In this document: positions 47,275 to 55,234 of the stretch, in pieces | How the letters are laid out: every line of letters starts with the position of its first letter | Position numbering within the stretch: position 1 is the stretch's first letter | From: Bacillota bacterium | Lineage (GTDB): Bacteria > Bacillota > Clostridia > Lachnospirales > Bianqueaceae | Assembly: GCA_017442535.1 (NCBI GenBank) | Contig: JAFRZL010000029.1 | Span: 1 to 55,234, forward strand | Reading direction: 5' to 3' | DNA length: 55,234 nt | Notes under the pieces: model-generated | The model's input: the letters and a program-made list of their open reading frames with translations, nothing else | What the model was told of the DNA's origin: nothing | Databases searched by the model: none | Made by a program: the position numbers and the translations under genes

Positions 47275-50200
47275 TCAGTTCAGTTTACGTACGCTGAAGG
47301 TTACCATTTCGCCGTTGACATTCCATTCCTTGGTATAGGCACCGGCGGGTGCTTCACCGCGGGTCACGCCCTCGGCAAGCACTTCCGAAGCGATCTCGGA
47401 AACATGGTCCGCGATCAGCTGATCGGCTTTCGCCGTGCCGGAATACGTTACCAGAATATGGTCCGTCACTTCGAAGCCGGCTTCCTTACGCATGGTCTGC
47501 AGCTTGCTGGTCACTTCCCGCACGAAGCCCTCTGCCAGCAGCTCCTCATTCAGATTGGTATCCAGCACTACGGTCAGATCCCCGTCGTTGGAAGCCACAA
47601 ATCCGGGCATATTGGCGGATTCGATCAACAGATCATCCTTGGAAAGCACCACGGAGGCACCGTCAAAGGAGGTTTCGATCCTGCCGTTCGCTTCGAGTTC
47701 ATCCATCGCGGCATTCCCGTCAAGGGTCTGCAGCCACTGGCGGATTTTACCGAGGAGTTTGCCGTACTTTGGTCCGACGGTCCTCAGCTGCGGCTTAAAG
47801 GTATAGGTGGTAAAATCTCTGACCGAATTGGTGTAGACGACATCCTTGACATTCAGTTCATCGCGGATGATCGCCGTATAAGCCTCGGAAAGCGCGGGTT
47901 TATCAGCCTTGACAAACATGCGCGCAAGCGGCTGGCGGTTCTTGATGGCGGCATCGTTGCGGCAGGCGCGTCCGTCCGCGACGATCCGCAGGATCTCTTC
48001 CATTGCTTCCTCGAGCGCAGGATCCACGCGGCTCTCGTCCGCAACCGGATAATCGCACAGATGCACACTCTCGGGTGCCTCGAGATCAAGCCCGGCCACC
48101 AGATTGCCGTAGATTTCATCCGCCATAAACGGAATCATCGGCGCGGCAAGTTTGGCCACTGTCACCAGTGCCTGATGCAGCGTCAGGTAGGCGTTGATCT
48201 TGTCAGGCGTCATCTCTTTGCCCCAGTAGCGCTCACGGCCGCGGCGCACATACCAGTTGGAAAGCTCGTCCACAAAATCCTCCAGCGCCTTGGCGGCTTC
48301 GGGGATCCGGTAATTCCACAGATGTCCGTCCACGACGGTGATCAGGGTGTTCAGCTTGGAGAGCAGCCATTTGTCCATGATGGACAGATGTTCCTCATCC
48401 AGCTTGTAGCAATAGGGATTGAACTGGTCGATCTCGGCGTACAGTGAGTAGAAAGCATAGGTATTCCAGAGGGTTCCCAGGAATTTGCGCTGGCATTCCT
48501 TGACCGCCTGATCGTAGAAGCGGCTCGGCAGCCACGGGGCGCTGTTGGTGTAGAAGTACCAGCGGATCGCATCCGCGCCGTATTTCTCAAGCGCATCAAA
48601 AGGATCCACCGCGTTGCCCTTGGACTTGCTCATCTTCTCGCCGTTCTGATCCAGTACCAGTCCCAGGACGATAACATTCTTATAAGCGGGCTTGTCAAAA
48701 AGCAGCGTCGACTCCGCATGCAGGGAGTAGAACCATCCGCGCGTCTGGTCCACGGCCTCGGAAATGAACTCGGCCGGGAACTCCTGCTCAAAGAGGTCTT
48801 TATTCTCAAACGGATAATGCAGCTGGGCATAAGGCATCGCTCCGGAATCAAACCAGCAGTCGATCACCTCGGGGACACGGCTCATCTCTTTACCGCAGCA
48901 GGGGCAGGGGATCTTTACATTGTCCACATAGGGGCGATGCAGCTCCACCTTCTCGTCATCGGGATTGCCGGAAAGCTCGGCCATCTCCTTGCGGCTGCCG
49001 ACGCAGACCTGATGTCCGCAGCCGGAGCACTCCCAGATATTAAGCGGCGTTCCCCAGTAACGGTTACGGGAGATACCCCAATCCTGGATATTTTCCAGCC
49101 AGTTGCCGAAACGGCCCTCGCCGATCGCGCGCGGGATCCAGTTGATCTGCTTATTATTCTCTACCAGACGGTCCTTGACCGCAGTCATCTTGATAAACCA
49201 GGACTCGCGGGCGTAATAGATCAGCGGCGTATTGCAGCGCCAGCAGTGCGGATAATCATGCTCGAATTTCGGCGCGTCGAAAAGCTGTCCGCGTGCCTCC
49301 AGATCCACCAGAATCTTGGCGTCCGCGTCCTTGACGAAGAGCCCGGCATAGGGCGTCTCCTCCTTCATCAGGCCGTGATCATCCACCATCTGCACGAAGG
49401 GCGCGTCGTATTTGCGGCCGACACGGGCGTCATCCTCACCGAAAGCCGGCGCGATATGAACGATACCGGTACCGTCCGTCATTGTAACGTAGGAATCGCA
49501 GTAGACAAAGAATGCTTTCTTATGCTGGCGCTCCACCACGGGCGGGATAAAGTCGAAGAGCGGCTCATATTCCTTATACTCCAGGTCGCGGCCGGTCATG
49601 GTCTCCAGTACTTCGTAAGCCGGCTGATCCTCGGAAGCCAGGCGGCCCAGCACCGTATCCAGCAGTGCGGAAGCCATATAATAGGTATAGCCGTCCGCGG
49701 CCTTGACTTTGGCATATTCCTCGTCAGGGTTTACGCAGAGGCCGATATTGGAAGGCAGCGTCCAGGGCGTCGTCGTCCAGGCCAGGAAATAGGCGTCCTC
49801 GCCCTTAACCTTGAAACGCACGACCGCGGAGCGCTCCTTGACCGTCTTGTAGCCCTGCGCGACCTCGTGCGAAGACAGCGGTGTCCCGCAGCTCGGGCAG
49901 TAAGGCACCACTTTGAAGCCCTTGTACAGCAGGCCCTTATCCCAGATCGTCTTAAGTGCCCACCACTCGGACTCGATATAATCGTCATAGTAGGTCACAT
50001 AGGGATTATCCATATCGGCCCAGAAGCCGACTTTGCCGGAAAAATCCTCCCACATGCCCTTATACTGCCAGACACTCTCTTTACATTTATTGATAAAGGG
50101 CTCCAGTCCGTAAGCCTCGATCTGATCCTTGCCGCTGATGCCGATCTCTTTCTCGACCTCCAGCTCCACCGGCAGTCCGTGGGTATCCCAGCCGGCTTTA

Positions 50201-50442
50201 CGGGGGACCAGATATCCCTTCATCGTGCGGTAGCGCGGGATCATGTCCTTGATGACACGGGTCAGTACATGCCCGATATGGGGCTTGCCGTTCGCCGTCG
50301 GGGGACCGTCGTAAAACATATAGATCGGATGTCCCTCGCGTGTCTCCACACTCTTTTCAAACACTCTGTGTTCCTTCCAGAATTCCAGCGTCTCGTGCTC
50401 GCGGGCGACAAAATTCAGGTCGGTTGAAACCTTTTTATACAT
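47275..50442 (-). CDS. ileS: Isoleucyl-tRNA synthetase, type 2 (eukaryote-like)
   Basis: The 1055-residue enzyme charges tRNA-Ile. HIGH lies at 55-58 (NGKPHIGHVLTRVIK) and KMSKS near 602 (GEKMSKSKGNAVDP). The editing domain carries TTTPWTLPSN and ends before the long anticodon-binding C-terminus. GWDTHGLPVELEVEKEIG and YCPSCGTPLSSHEVAQGYK place it in the type 2 group, which is naturally less sensitive to mupirocin than type 1. I start it at the ATG 50440-50442, with AGAGGAAG in front. It follows yebC by 38 bases and both lie behind a tRNA-Ile T-box. Confidence 0.96.
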   Translation of the reverse strand: MYKKVSTDLNFVAREHETLEFWKEHRVFEKSVETREGHPIYMFYDGPPTANGKPHIGHVLTRVIKDMIPRYRTMKGYLVPRKAGWDTHGLPVELEVEKEIGISGKDQIEAYGLEPFINKCKESVWQYKGMWEDFSGKVGFWADMDNPYVTYYDDYIESEWWALKTIWDKGLLYKGFKVVPYCPSCGTPLSSHEVAQGYKTVKERSAVVRFKVKGEDAYFLAWTTTPWTLPSNIGLCVNPDEEYAKVKAADGYTYYMASALLDTVLGRLASEDQPAYEVLETMTGRDLEYKEYEPLFDFIPPVVERQHKKAFFVYCDSYVTMTDGTGIVHIAPAFGEDDARVGRKYDAPFVQMVDDHGLMKEETPYAGLFVKDADAKILVDLEARGQLFDAPKFEHDYPHCWRCNTPLIYYARESWFIKMTAVKDRLVENNKQINWIPRAIGEGRFGNWLENIQDWGISRNRYWGTPLNIWECSGCGHQVCVGSRKEMAELSGNPDDEKVELHRPYVDNVKIPCPCCGKEMSRVPEVIDCWFDSGAMPYAQLHYPFENKDLFEQEFPAEFISEAVDQTRGWFYSLHAESTLLFDKPAYKNVIVLGLVLDQNGEKMSKSKGNAVDPFDALEKYGADAIRWYFYTNSAPWLPSRFYDQAVKECQRKFLGTLWNTYAFYSLYAEIDQFNPYCYKLDEEHLSIMDKWLLSKLNTLITVVDGHLWNYRIPEAAKALEDFVDELSNWYVRRGRERYWGKEMTPDKINAYLTLHQALVTVAKLAAPMIPFMADEIYGNLVAGLDLEAPESVHLCDYPVADESRVDPALEEAMEEILRIVADGRACRNDAAIKNRQPLARMFVKADKPALSEAYTAIIRDELNVKDVVYTNSVRDFTTYTFKPQLRTVGPKYGKLLGKIRQWLQTLDGNAAMDELEANGRIETSFDGASVVLSKDDLLIESANMPGFVASNDGDLTVVLDTNLNEELLAEGFVREVTSKLQTMRKEAGFEVTDHILVTYSGTAKADQLIADHVSEIASEVLAEGVTRGEAPAGAYTKEWNVNGEMVTFSVRKLN

Positions 50443-50479
50443 TGCTCTTCCTCTTTTCACTCATAATAAAGGGCAGCGG

Positions 50480-51217
50480 TCAGTCTTCGTCATCCATCTC
50501 CCAGTTATGCCAGACATTCTGCACATCATCGTTGTCTTCCAGCATATCCAGCAGCGCTTCCATCTGGGCGATGCTATCCTCATCCGTGATCTTGGCATAG
50601 TTCTGGGGGATCATACGGACTTCGGCCTCCAGCATTTCGATGCCGGCCGCCTCGAGATTCTCACGCACTTCGGAGAAATTGTCGGGATCGGTATAAATCA
50701 CAAAACTGTCTTCCTCGACGATCATGTCGTCAGCTCCCGCTTCGAGCGCCTGCTCCATCATCGTGTCCTCATCCATCCCGTCCTTGAGCTCGATCACGAT
50801 CTCGCCCTTCTTGTCAAACATGAAGGACACGCAGCCGTTGGTGCCCAGATTGCCGCCGCCCTTGCTGAAGGCGTGGCGGACATCCGCCGCGGTACGGTTC
50901 TTGTTATCCGTCAGGCATTCCACCATGACAGCCGTTCCGCCGGGGCCGTATCCTTCATACGTAATGGATTCATAATTGACATTGCCGCCCTCGCCGGCAG
51001 CCTTCTTGATGCTGCGCATGATCGTATCGTTGGGCATGTTGTTGGCCTTGCACTTTGCGACCACATCACGCAGACGGCCATTCGCGTCCAGAGAGGCTCC
51101 GCCCTCCTTAACGGCCACGGCGATCTCACGCCCCAGCTTGGTGAAAATCCGGCCGCGGGCCGCGTCGGTTTTCTCTTTCTTGTGCTTAATGTTCGCAAAC
51201 TTGGAATGTCCTGACAT
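50480..51217 (-). CDS. yebC: YebC/PmpR-family protein
   Basis: The 245-residue protein has the invariant start [32 protein letters not shown] and the middle motif [23 protein letters not shown]. YebC proteins were first seen as transcription regulators; recent work on the family also links them to help ribosomes at difficult (proline-rich) stretches. GAGGAGG precedes the ATG. The gene lies directly behind a T-box leader with an Ile specifier and in front of ileS, so it is made when charged tRNA-Ile runs low. Confidence 0.96.
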   Translation of the reverse strand: MSGHSKFANIKHKKEKTDAARGRIFTKLGREIAVAVKEGGASLDANGRLRDVVAKCKANNMPNDTIMRSIKKAAGEGGNVNYESITYEGYGPGGTAVMVECLTDNKNRTAADVRHAFSKGGGNLGTNGCVSFMFDKKGEIVIELKDGMDEDTMMEQALEAGADDMIVEEDSFVIYTDPDNFSEVRENLEAAGIEMLEAEVRMIPQNYAKITDEDSIAQMEALLDMLEDNDDVQNVWHNWEMDDED

Positions 51218-51257
51218 ACTTTTTCCTCCTCTATGTCTGTTAGATGCCTGAAATGGT

Positions 51258-51520
51258 TACATAGCATTATAAAAGCTCTCTCCTGGTTAAGGACGAGAGC
51301 TATGCTTCGTGTTACCACCTTAATTCGCCCCGATGGGGCCTCACGGGGATCATACTCCCCCTGCTGTAACGGGCTGACCCGGCGCAGTCTCCACGCTCAA
51401 AAGGCGCATCGGTGCGCGGCTCCGGGGTGATCTTCCGCTTCCGTCAGGTCCCCCTCTCACCGGCCGGGGGCTCTCTGCACCATCTCCAGAAGCCTACTCT
51501 TCCCTTCATAGCTACATTCA
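51258..51520 (-). promoter_or_regulatory. T-box leader, Ile (AUC) specifier, controlling yebC-ileS
   Basis: The leader has stem I with GAAGAGTAGG, CAGAGAGC and GGTGAGAG, a specifier loop with GAAG-ATC-A (ATC at 51429-51431, followed by A), the T-box proper AATTAAGGTGGTAACACG (51309-51326), and a terminator GCTCTCGTCCT-loop-AGGAGAGAGC with TTTT (51271-51300). The UGGU bulge would pair with the ACCA end of uncharged tRNA-Ile. AUC is an isoleucine codon and fits ileS downstream. Confidence 0.92.
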
Positions 51521-51525
51521 TAGTT

Positions 51526-51554
51526 ATTTTAGCGCATAATCCTGCATTTGTCAA
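51526..51554 (-). promoter_or_regulatory. Promoter of the T-box-yebC-ileS unit
   Basis: TTGACA (51549-51554) and TAAAAT (51526-51531) are 17 bases apart on the minus strand, just upstream of stem I. Confidence 0.85.
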
Positions 51555-51604
51555 CCCCTAATTGCTTAATCGCAAGGATTTAAGATGCTCAGGGATCCCC
51601 GGCC

Positions 51605-52255
51605 TTACGGGAAAAAATGCCACTCCCCATCAAGCTCCGCGGCATTGACAAGTTCCTCCCTGACAGGAATCAGCGCCCCGTCGGTAATATCGGCCATCTT
51701 CTTGATGAATGCGCCGGTCCCGTCCTCGGGGATCAGGACACTCATCCGGATCTTCTCACCGTAATCCGTCGAAAGCACCGGAATCCCTGCGGCAGCCAGC
51801 TCGTACTGGACCTTGCCGAGCCGGAAATAATCCAGCTCCAGGGACATGCGCCAGTACCGGTCGACCCGGATCAGTCCGCCCGCGGCCAGCGCGATACGGG
51901 CGGCTTCGGAATACGCGCGTACCAGGCCACCTGTTCCGAGCAAGGTCCCGCCAAAGTACCGGATCACCATGACCATAACTTTTTCTATTCCCTCCTTCTG
52001 CAGGAGCGAAAGGATCGGGATGCCGGCGGTGTGCGCGGGCTCACCGTCGTCACTGGAACGTTCCGTCGTGACAGGAGAGCCGATCCGGTAAGCATAGACG
52101 CAGTGACTGGCATCCCAGTACTGCTTCCGGCAGGCCGCGAGCCTCGCCTCGGCAGCGGCTTCATCCTCTACAGGCAGGGCAATACCGATAAAACGGCTTT
52201 TCTTTTCGACCAATTCGTCCTGTCCCTCACGCAGAACCGTGCGATAGCTTCTCAT
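51605..52255 (-). CDS. IMPACT/YigZ-family protein
   Basis: The 216-residue protein has the UPF0029/IMPACT core: EKKSRFIGIALPVEDE, WDASHCVYAYRIG, SSDDGEPAHTAGIPIL and VMVIRYFGGTLLGTGGLVRAYSEAA, followed by a smaller C-terminal ferredoxin-like domain. The family is linked to translation control, but the bacterial role is unclear. AAAGGAGGGCGCTT precedes the ATG. It is a single gene, divergent to the PBP gene. Confidence 0.93.
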   Translation of the reverse strand: MRSYRTVLREGQDELVEKKSRFIGIALPVEDEAAAEARLAACRKQYWDASHCVYAYRIGSPVTTERSSDDGEPAHTAGIPILSLLQKEGIEKVMVMVIRYFGGTLLGTGGLVRAYSEAARIALAAGGLIRVDRYWRMSLELDYFRLGKVQYELAAAGIPVLSTDYGEKIRMSVLIPEDGTGAFIKKMADITDGALIPVREELVNAAELDGEWHFFP

Positions 52256-52294
52256 AAGCGCCCTCCTTTCCCGGAACGGTCTGTTTTCCCTGCG

Positions 52295-52324
52295 AATATA
52301 TCATACACCGGCAGCCCTTGTCAA
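52295..52324 (-). promoter_or_regulatory. Promoter of the YigZ-family gene
   Basis: TTGACA (52319-52324) and TATATT (52295-52300) are 18 bases apart on the minus strand. Upstream context GGGCTTGACA is the same as at the rpsL and rpoB promoters. Confidence 0.7.
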
Positions 52325-52400
52325 GCCCGGCCGGGCCGCCTTATTGCAGAATCGTCACAAATTCTTAAGAATAATTCATCATTTTCACATGCTTTTGTAC

Positions 52401-52429
52401 TTTTCAACCGGGATTGTTTTTGGTATAAT
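52401..52429 (+). promoter_or_regulatory. Promoter of the class A PBP gene
   Basis: TTTTCA (52401-52406) and an extended TGG-TATAAT (52424-52429) are 17 bases apart on the plus strand. The leader is about 110 bases long and GC-rich near its end. No other gene is seen in the 292-base divergent gap. Confidence 0.7.
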
Positions 52430-52547
52430 AGGATAGTAAATTCCGGGAGTATGCCGGAATGACACTTTTACAAGTGCGCCGCCCCGCCGCGGCTTTTCAG
52501 GATATGAGATTCGGATCCGGTCCGCCGGGTCCCGGAAAGGAGTTCAT

Positions 52548-55234
52548 ATGGATTACAGCAGTCAGGCTAATTCCCGTAAAAGGGTCAATAAAGAAGTTGA
52601 TCAGGAACGTTTGATCGCCAAGATATGGCTGAATGTCCTTCGTGTAGTTGCCGTTTGCGTTCTGGCCGCCATTTTTATCGTCGGAGGTCTGGGACTCGGC
52701 GCCTTTAAGGGGATCATCGATTCATCCCCCATCCGCGATTCCTACGATATTACGGATTTTACTTCTTACATTCATACAGCAGCGCTGCCGGACGAGTCCG
52801 GTGAGCAGGCCGATTCGGATAATGACGGCGAGGACGTACCGGAGGCCACTCCTCTTGAGGTCGTTACGCCCATCCGTACATCCATCATGCGTTCGGAAGT
52901 CTCCATCGATGATATCCCGCTGATCATGCAGCAGGCTGTTATCGCGATTGAAGACTCCCGGTTCTACGAGCATAACGGTATCGATATCGAAGGTATCCTG
53001 CGTTCCGGCGTCGAGATCGTCCGCAGCGGCGATATGCAGGGCGGCAGTACCCTGACACAGCAGGTGGTCAAGAATCTGGCGCTGACGTCCGACACTTCTC
53101 TGACACGTAAATTCCAGGAGTGGTATATGGCCCTCCAGTACGAATACCAGCTCACCAAGAAGCTGGGGCACGACGCCGCCAAGCGTAAGATTCTGGAGAC
53201 ATATCTGAATTACGTCAATTTCGGTAACGGCAACTACGGCGTACAGTCCGCCTGCCACTACTACTTCAATAAGGATGTGCAGGATATCACCATTTCCGAG
53301 GCAGCGGTGCTCGCGGGTGTTCTGAACGCGCCGTCATTCTACGATCCCGTCAACAAGCCTCAGGCCAGCCGCAAGAGGCAGCTCATCGTCCTGCAGGTCA
53401 TGCATGATCAGGGCTATCTCACGGATGATGAGTATACACAGGCTCGTATCGATCCTGTGTTCAGCCGCATTCAGAATAATGTTGCGGACGATCCCGAGGA
53501 AGAAACTTCCTCCTCCGCCTATACTTATTTCGAAGAATCCATCATCAATCAGGTCATCGAGGATCTGATGCGGGTCAAGAATATTACCGAAGACGCCGCG
53601 ACCCAGATGGTTTATCACGGCGGTCTGAATATCTATTCCACCCAGGATGCCGCCATTCAGAGCCGTATCGACTATGTCATCGAGAACGCGGCTTCCTTTG
53701 CGAAGCAGGGCAAGCTGAATTCCTACTCTCAGCTGAACTACGCGCTGAGCGTCTACTCCGAGGATTATTCCTCCTACGATAACTTCGGTCTCTACAATCT
53801 CCTCTTCAAAACCGAGCAGGAGTGCTATGATCTGGTCGATGAATACCGTGCTCAAGTGCTCGCGGAGTATAATCTGAATTCCTCCGACCATGACCGCTAT
53901 GCCGAGGATATCCAGATCTCCGTAGAGCCTCAGATGAGCGTCATTCTGATGGATCCTTATAAAAGCTATATCCTCGGCATGAGCGCCGGCCGCGGCAAAA
54001 AGACCGTTGACATGGCGCTGAACCGTGCGACGGATACCGTACGTCAGCCCGGATCCACGTTCAAGGTAATCTCCGCCTTTGCCCCCGCGATCGACGGTGC
54101 CGGCCGCACGGCCTCGACCGTATACGATGATACTCCGCTGAATCCCAAGGATACCGAGGGCTGGGTGCCCAAGAACTGGTGGGTGTATTACAAGTATTTC
54201 GGCTTCTCCACGATCCGTCAGGGTATCGCCCGCTCCATGAACCTGGTTGCCGCCCGCTGCCTGATCGATATCGGCCCGCAGCTCGGCTATGAATACGCGA
54301 CCGAGCATTTCGGCATCACCACGCTGGAGCCCGCTAACGAAGCCGAAAATTATGACGGCGACGTCACGGCTACCATGGCGCTCGGCGGTCTGATCCACGG
54401 CGTTACCAACCTGGAGCTTTCCAATGCGTTTGCCGCCATCGCCAACCACGGCGTCTATACCAAAGCCACTTTCTATACCAAGGTCTTTGACCACGACGGC
54501 AACCTCATCCTGGATAAAACGCCCGAGGGTAGCGACAATATCGTCAACGAAGATTGCCTTGATCCCAAGAATGCCTGGCTGATCGAAAACATGATGCAGG
54601 ACGTTGTAGGCAACCGCTTCGGATACGAAACCGGTAGGCTGGCCAAATTCGGCAACTGGCCCATCGCCGCCAAGTCCGGTACTTCCGAGAGCAGTAAGGA
54701 CTACTGGTTTGTCGGTTGGACGCCCTATTACCTCTGCTCTTTCTGGCAGGGCTATGACATGATGCAGTATTCCGGCGCTTATAAGTCACTGGAAGAAGCC
54801 AAACAGGATGATATCCGTGAAGATATCTGGAAAGCGATTATGGCCGACATCCATCAGGATTTGGAATACAAGACCTTTGATCCGGTTCCGGATGGTTTCG
54901 TCTCCGCCCGCATCTGCCAGCGTTCCGGTCTGCTGGCCCGCAGCACCTGTTCCGGCTCCTATGTGGAATATTTCGTGGCAGGCACCGAACCGACCAGATA
55001 CTGCGATTGCCATGTCTCCGTCTATGTCTGCCAGGATACCGGCCTGCTGGCCAATCCCGACGGCAGTTGTTATACGACGCTGAAATACGGTACCAAGCGT
55101 GATTATGAGCTTAAAGAGCTCGAAGAGCTCTTTGCTTCCGATGAATACAAGGATCTGAAATATGATTTCAAAGTCACCTATGTCGACGACTATGTGCCGC
55201 ATGAGTACTGTCCCGGACATGATTGGGGCTGGGA
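52548..55234 (+). CDS. Class A penicillin-binding protein (transglycosylase/transpeptidase), 3' end outside the window
   Basis: This bifunctional enzyme polymerises and cross-links peptidoglycan outside the membrane. At least 895 residues are in the window with no stop codon. A short cytoplasmic part is followed by one helix (about 30-52). The transglycosylase domain has IEDSRFYEHNGID (Glu135) and GGSTLTQQVVKNLAL (about 164-178). The transpeptidase domain has PGSTFK (Ser503, Lys506), SMN (563-565) and KSG (709-711). The C-terminal part carries several Cys residues and Gly/Asp-rich segments. An acidic insert (about 80-100, DESGEQADSDNDGED) precedes the transglycosylase. GGAAAGGAG lies before the ATG. 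It is the only plus-strand gene seen. Confidence 0.95.
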   Translation, partial: MDYSSQANSRKRVNKEVDQERLIAKIWLNVLRVVAVCVLAAIFIVGGLGLGAFKGIIDSSPIRDSYDITDFTSYIHTAALPDESGEQADSDNDGEDVPEATPLEVVTPIRTSIMRSEVSIDDIPLIMQQAVIAIEDSRFYEHNGIDIEGILRSGVEIVRSGDMQGGSTLTQQVVKNLALTSDTSLTRKFQEWYMALQYEYQLTKKLGHDAAKRKILETYLNYVNFGNGNYGVQSACHYYFNKDVQDITISEAAVLAGVLNAPSFYDPVNKPQASRKRQLIVLQVMHDQGYLTDDEYTQARIDPVFSRIQNNVADDPEEETSSSAYTYFEESIINQVIEDLMRVKNITEDAATQMVYHGGLNIYSTQDAAIQSRIDYVIENAASFAKQGKLNSYSQLNYALSVYSEDYSSYDNFGLYNLLFKTEQECYDLVDEYRAQVLAEYNLNSSDHDRYAEDIQISVEPQMSVILMDPYKSYILGMSAGRGKKTVDMALNRATDTVRQPGSTFKVISAFAPAIDGAGRTASTVYDDTPLNPKDTEGWVPKNWWVYYKYFGFSTIRQGIARSMNLVAARCLIDIGPQLGYEYATEHFGITTLEPANEAENYDGDVTATMALGGLIHGVTNLELSNAFAAIANHGVYTKATFYTKVFDHDGNLILDKTPEGSDNIVNEDCLDPKNAWLIENMMQDVVGNRFGYETGRLAKFGNWPIAAKSGTSESSKDYWFVGWTPYYLCSFWQGYDMMQYSGAYKSLEEAKQDDIREDIWKAIMADIHQDLEYKTFDPVPDGFVSARICQRSGLLARSTCSGSYVEYFVAGTEPTRYCDCHVSVYVCQDTGLLANPDGSCYTTLKYGTKRDYELKELEELFASDEYKDLKYDFKVTYVDDYVPHEYCPGHDWGW

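Noticed and set aside
53334..54494. 386-codon open frame on the minus strand opposite the PBP gene
   Set aside because: The plus strand codes for clear transglycosylase and transpeptidase motifs over the same bases, so this frame is a mirror effect.

Overview
This window looks like chromosomal DNA of a Clostridia-type Bacillota (Firmicutes), most likely a Lachnospiraceae- or Oscillospiraceae-like gut anaerobe of moderate GC. The evidence is the str and L11/L10/rpo ribosomal clusters, a Firmicutes-type L10 leader with an attenuator, a T-box leader, a zinc-type L33, RecD2, YqhQ-like DUF1385 next to aminopeptidase P, and lipoproteins with Ser/Lys-rich ESSK linkers. The taxonomic call is an inference. 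Almost everything is read on the minus strand, so the genes run from right to left. Only the last gene, a class A penicillin-binding protein, is on the plus strand.

Left part (1-21.2 kb): the translation/transcription core. In transcription order it reads rpmG-secE-nusG-rplK-rplA, then a two-gene secreted/lipoprotein insert, the L10 leader with rplJ-rplL, a DUF885 lipoprotein, rpoB-rpoC, an oligogalacturonate-lyase-like protein, a HAD phosphatase, rpsL-rpsG-fusA and tuf (cut by the window edge). The usual cluster is therefore interrupted at three joints. Good TTGACA-17-TATAAT-type promoters stand before rpmG, rplJ, rpoB, rpsL and, with a weaker -35 box, tuf.

Middle part (21-37 kb): a beta-propeller-like lipoprotein, a small recombinase-like remnant, a ComF-family phosphoribosyltransferase, a MerR-RDD membrane regulator fusion with its own MerR-type operator, the mreB-metK-recD2 operon, an AraC regulator, and an operon of hydroxyacid dehydrogenase, DUF1385, Xaa-Pro aminopeptidase, an ABC exporter and a small membrane-anchored protein.

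Right part (37-55 kb): a sulfatase-LysR pair, two sugar-type solute-binding lipoproteins and one LplB/LplC-type permease pair (with rmuC between them), a small lipoprotein, a tRNA-Ile T-box leader driving yebC-ileS (type 2 IleRS), an IMPACT/YigZ protein, and the divergent class A PBP that runs off the end. Sulfatase, lyase-like protein and transporters point to use of plant or host glycans.

The most unusual signal is a recurring junction design. The promoter of the next gene, or its -35 box, lies inside the loop of an inverted repeat that is followed by a T-run, so only read-through RNA from the upstream gene would carry both arms. I see it before rpmG, comF and rpsL, and in weaker form before rpoB. 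No search or folding could be run; all family names rest on motifs and gene order that I read directly.
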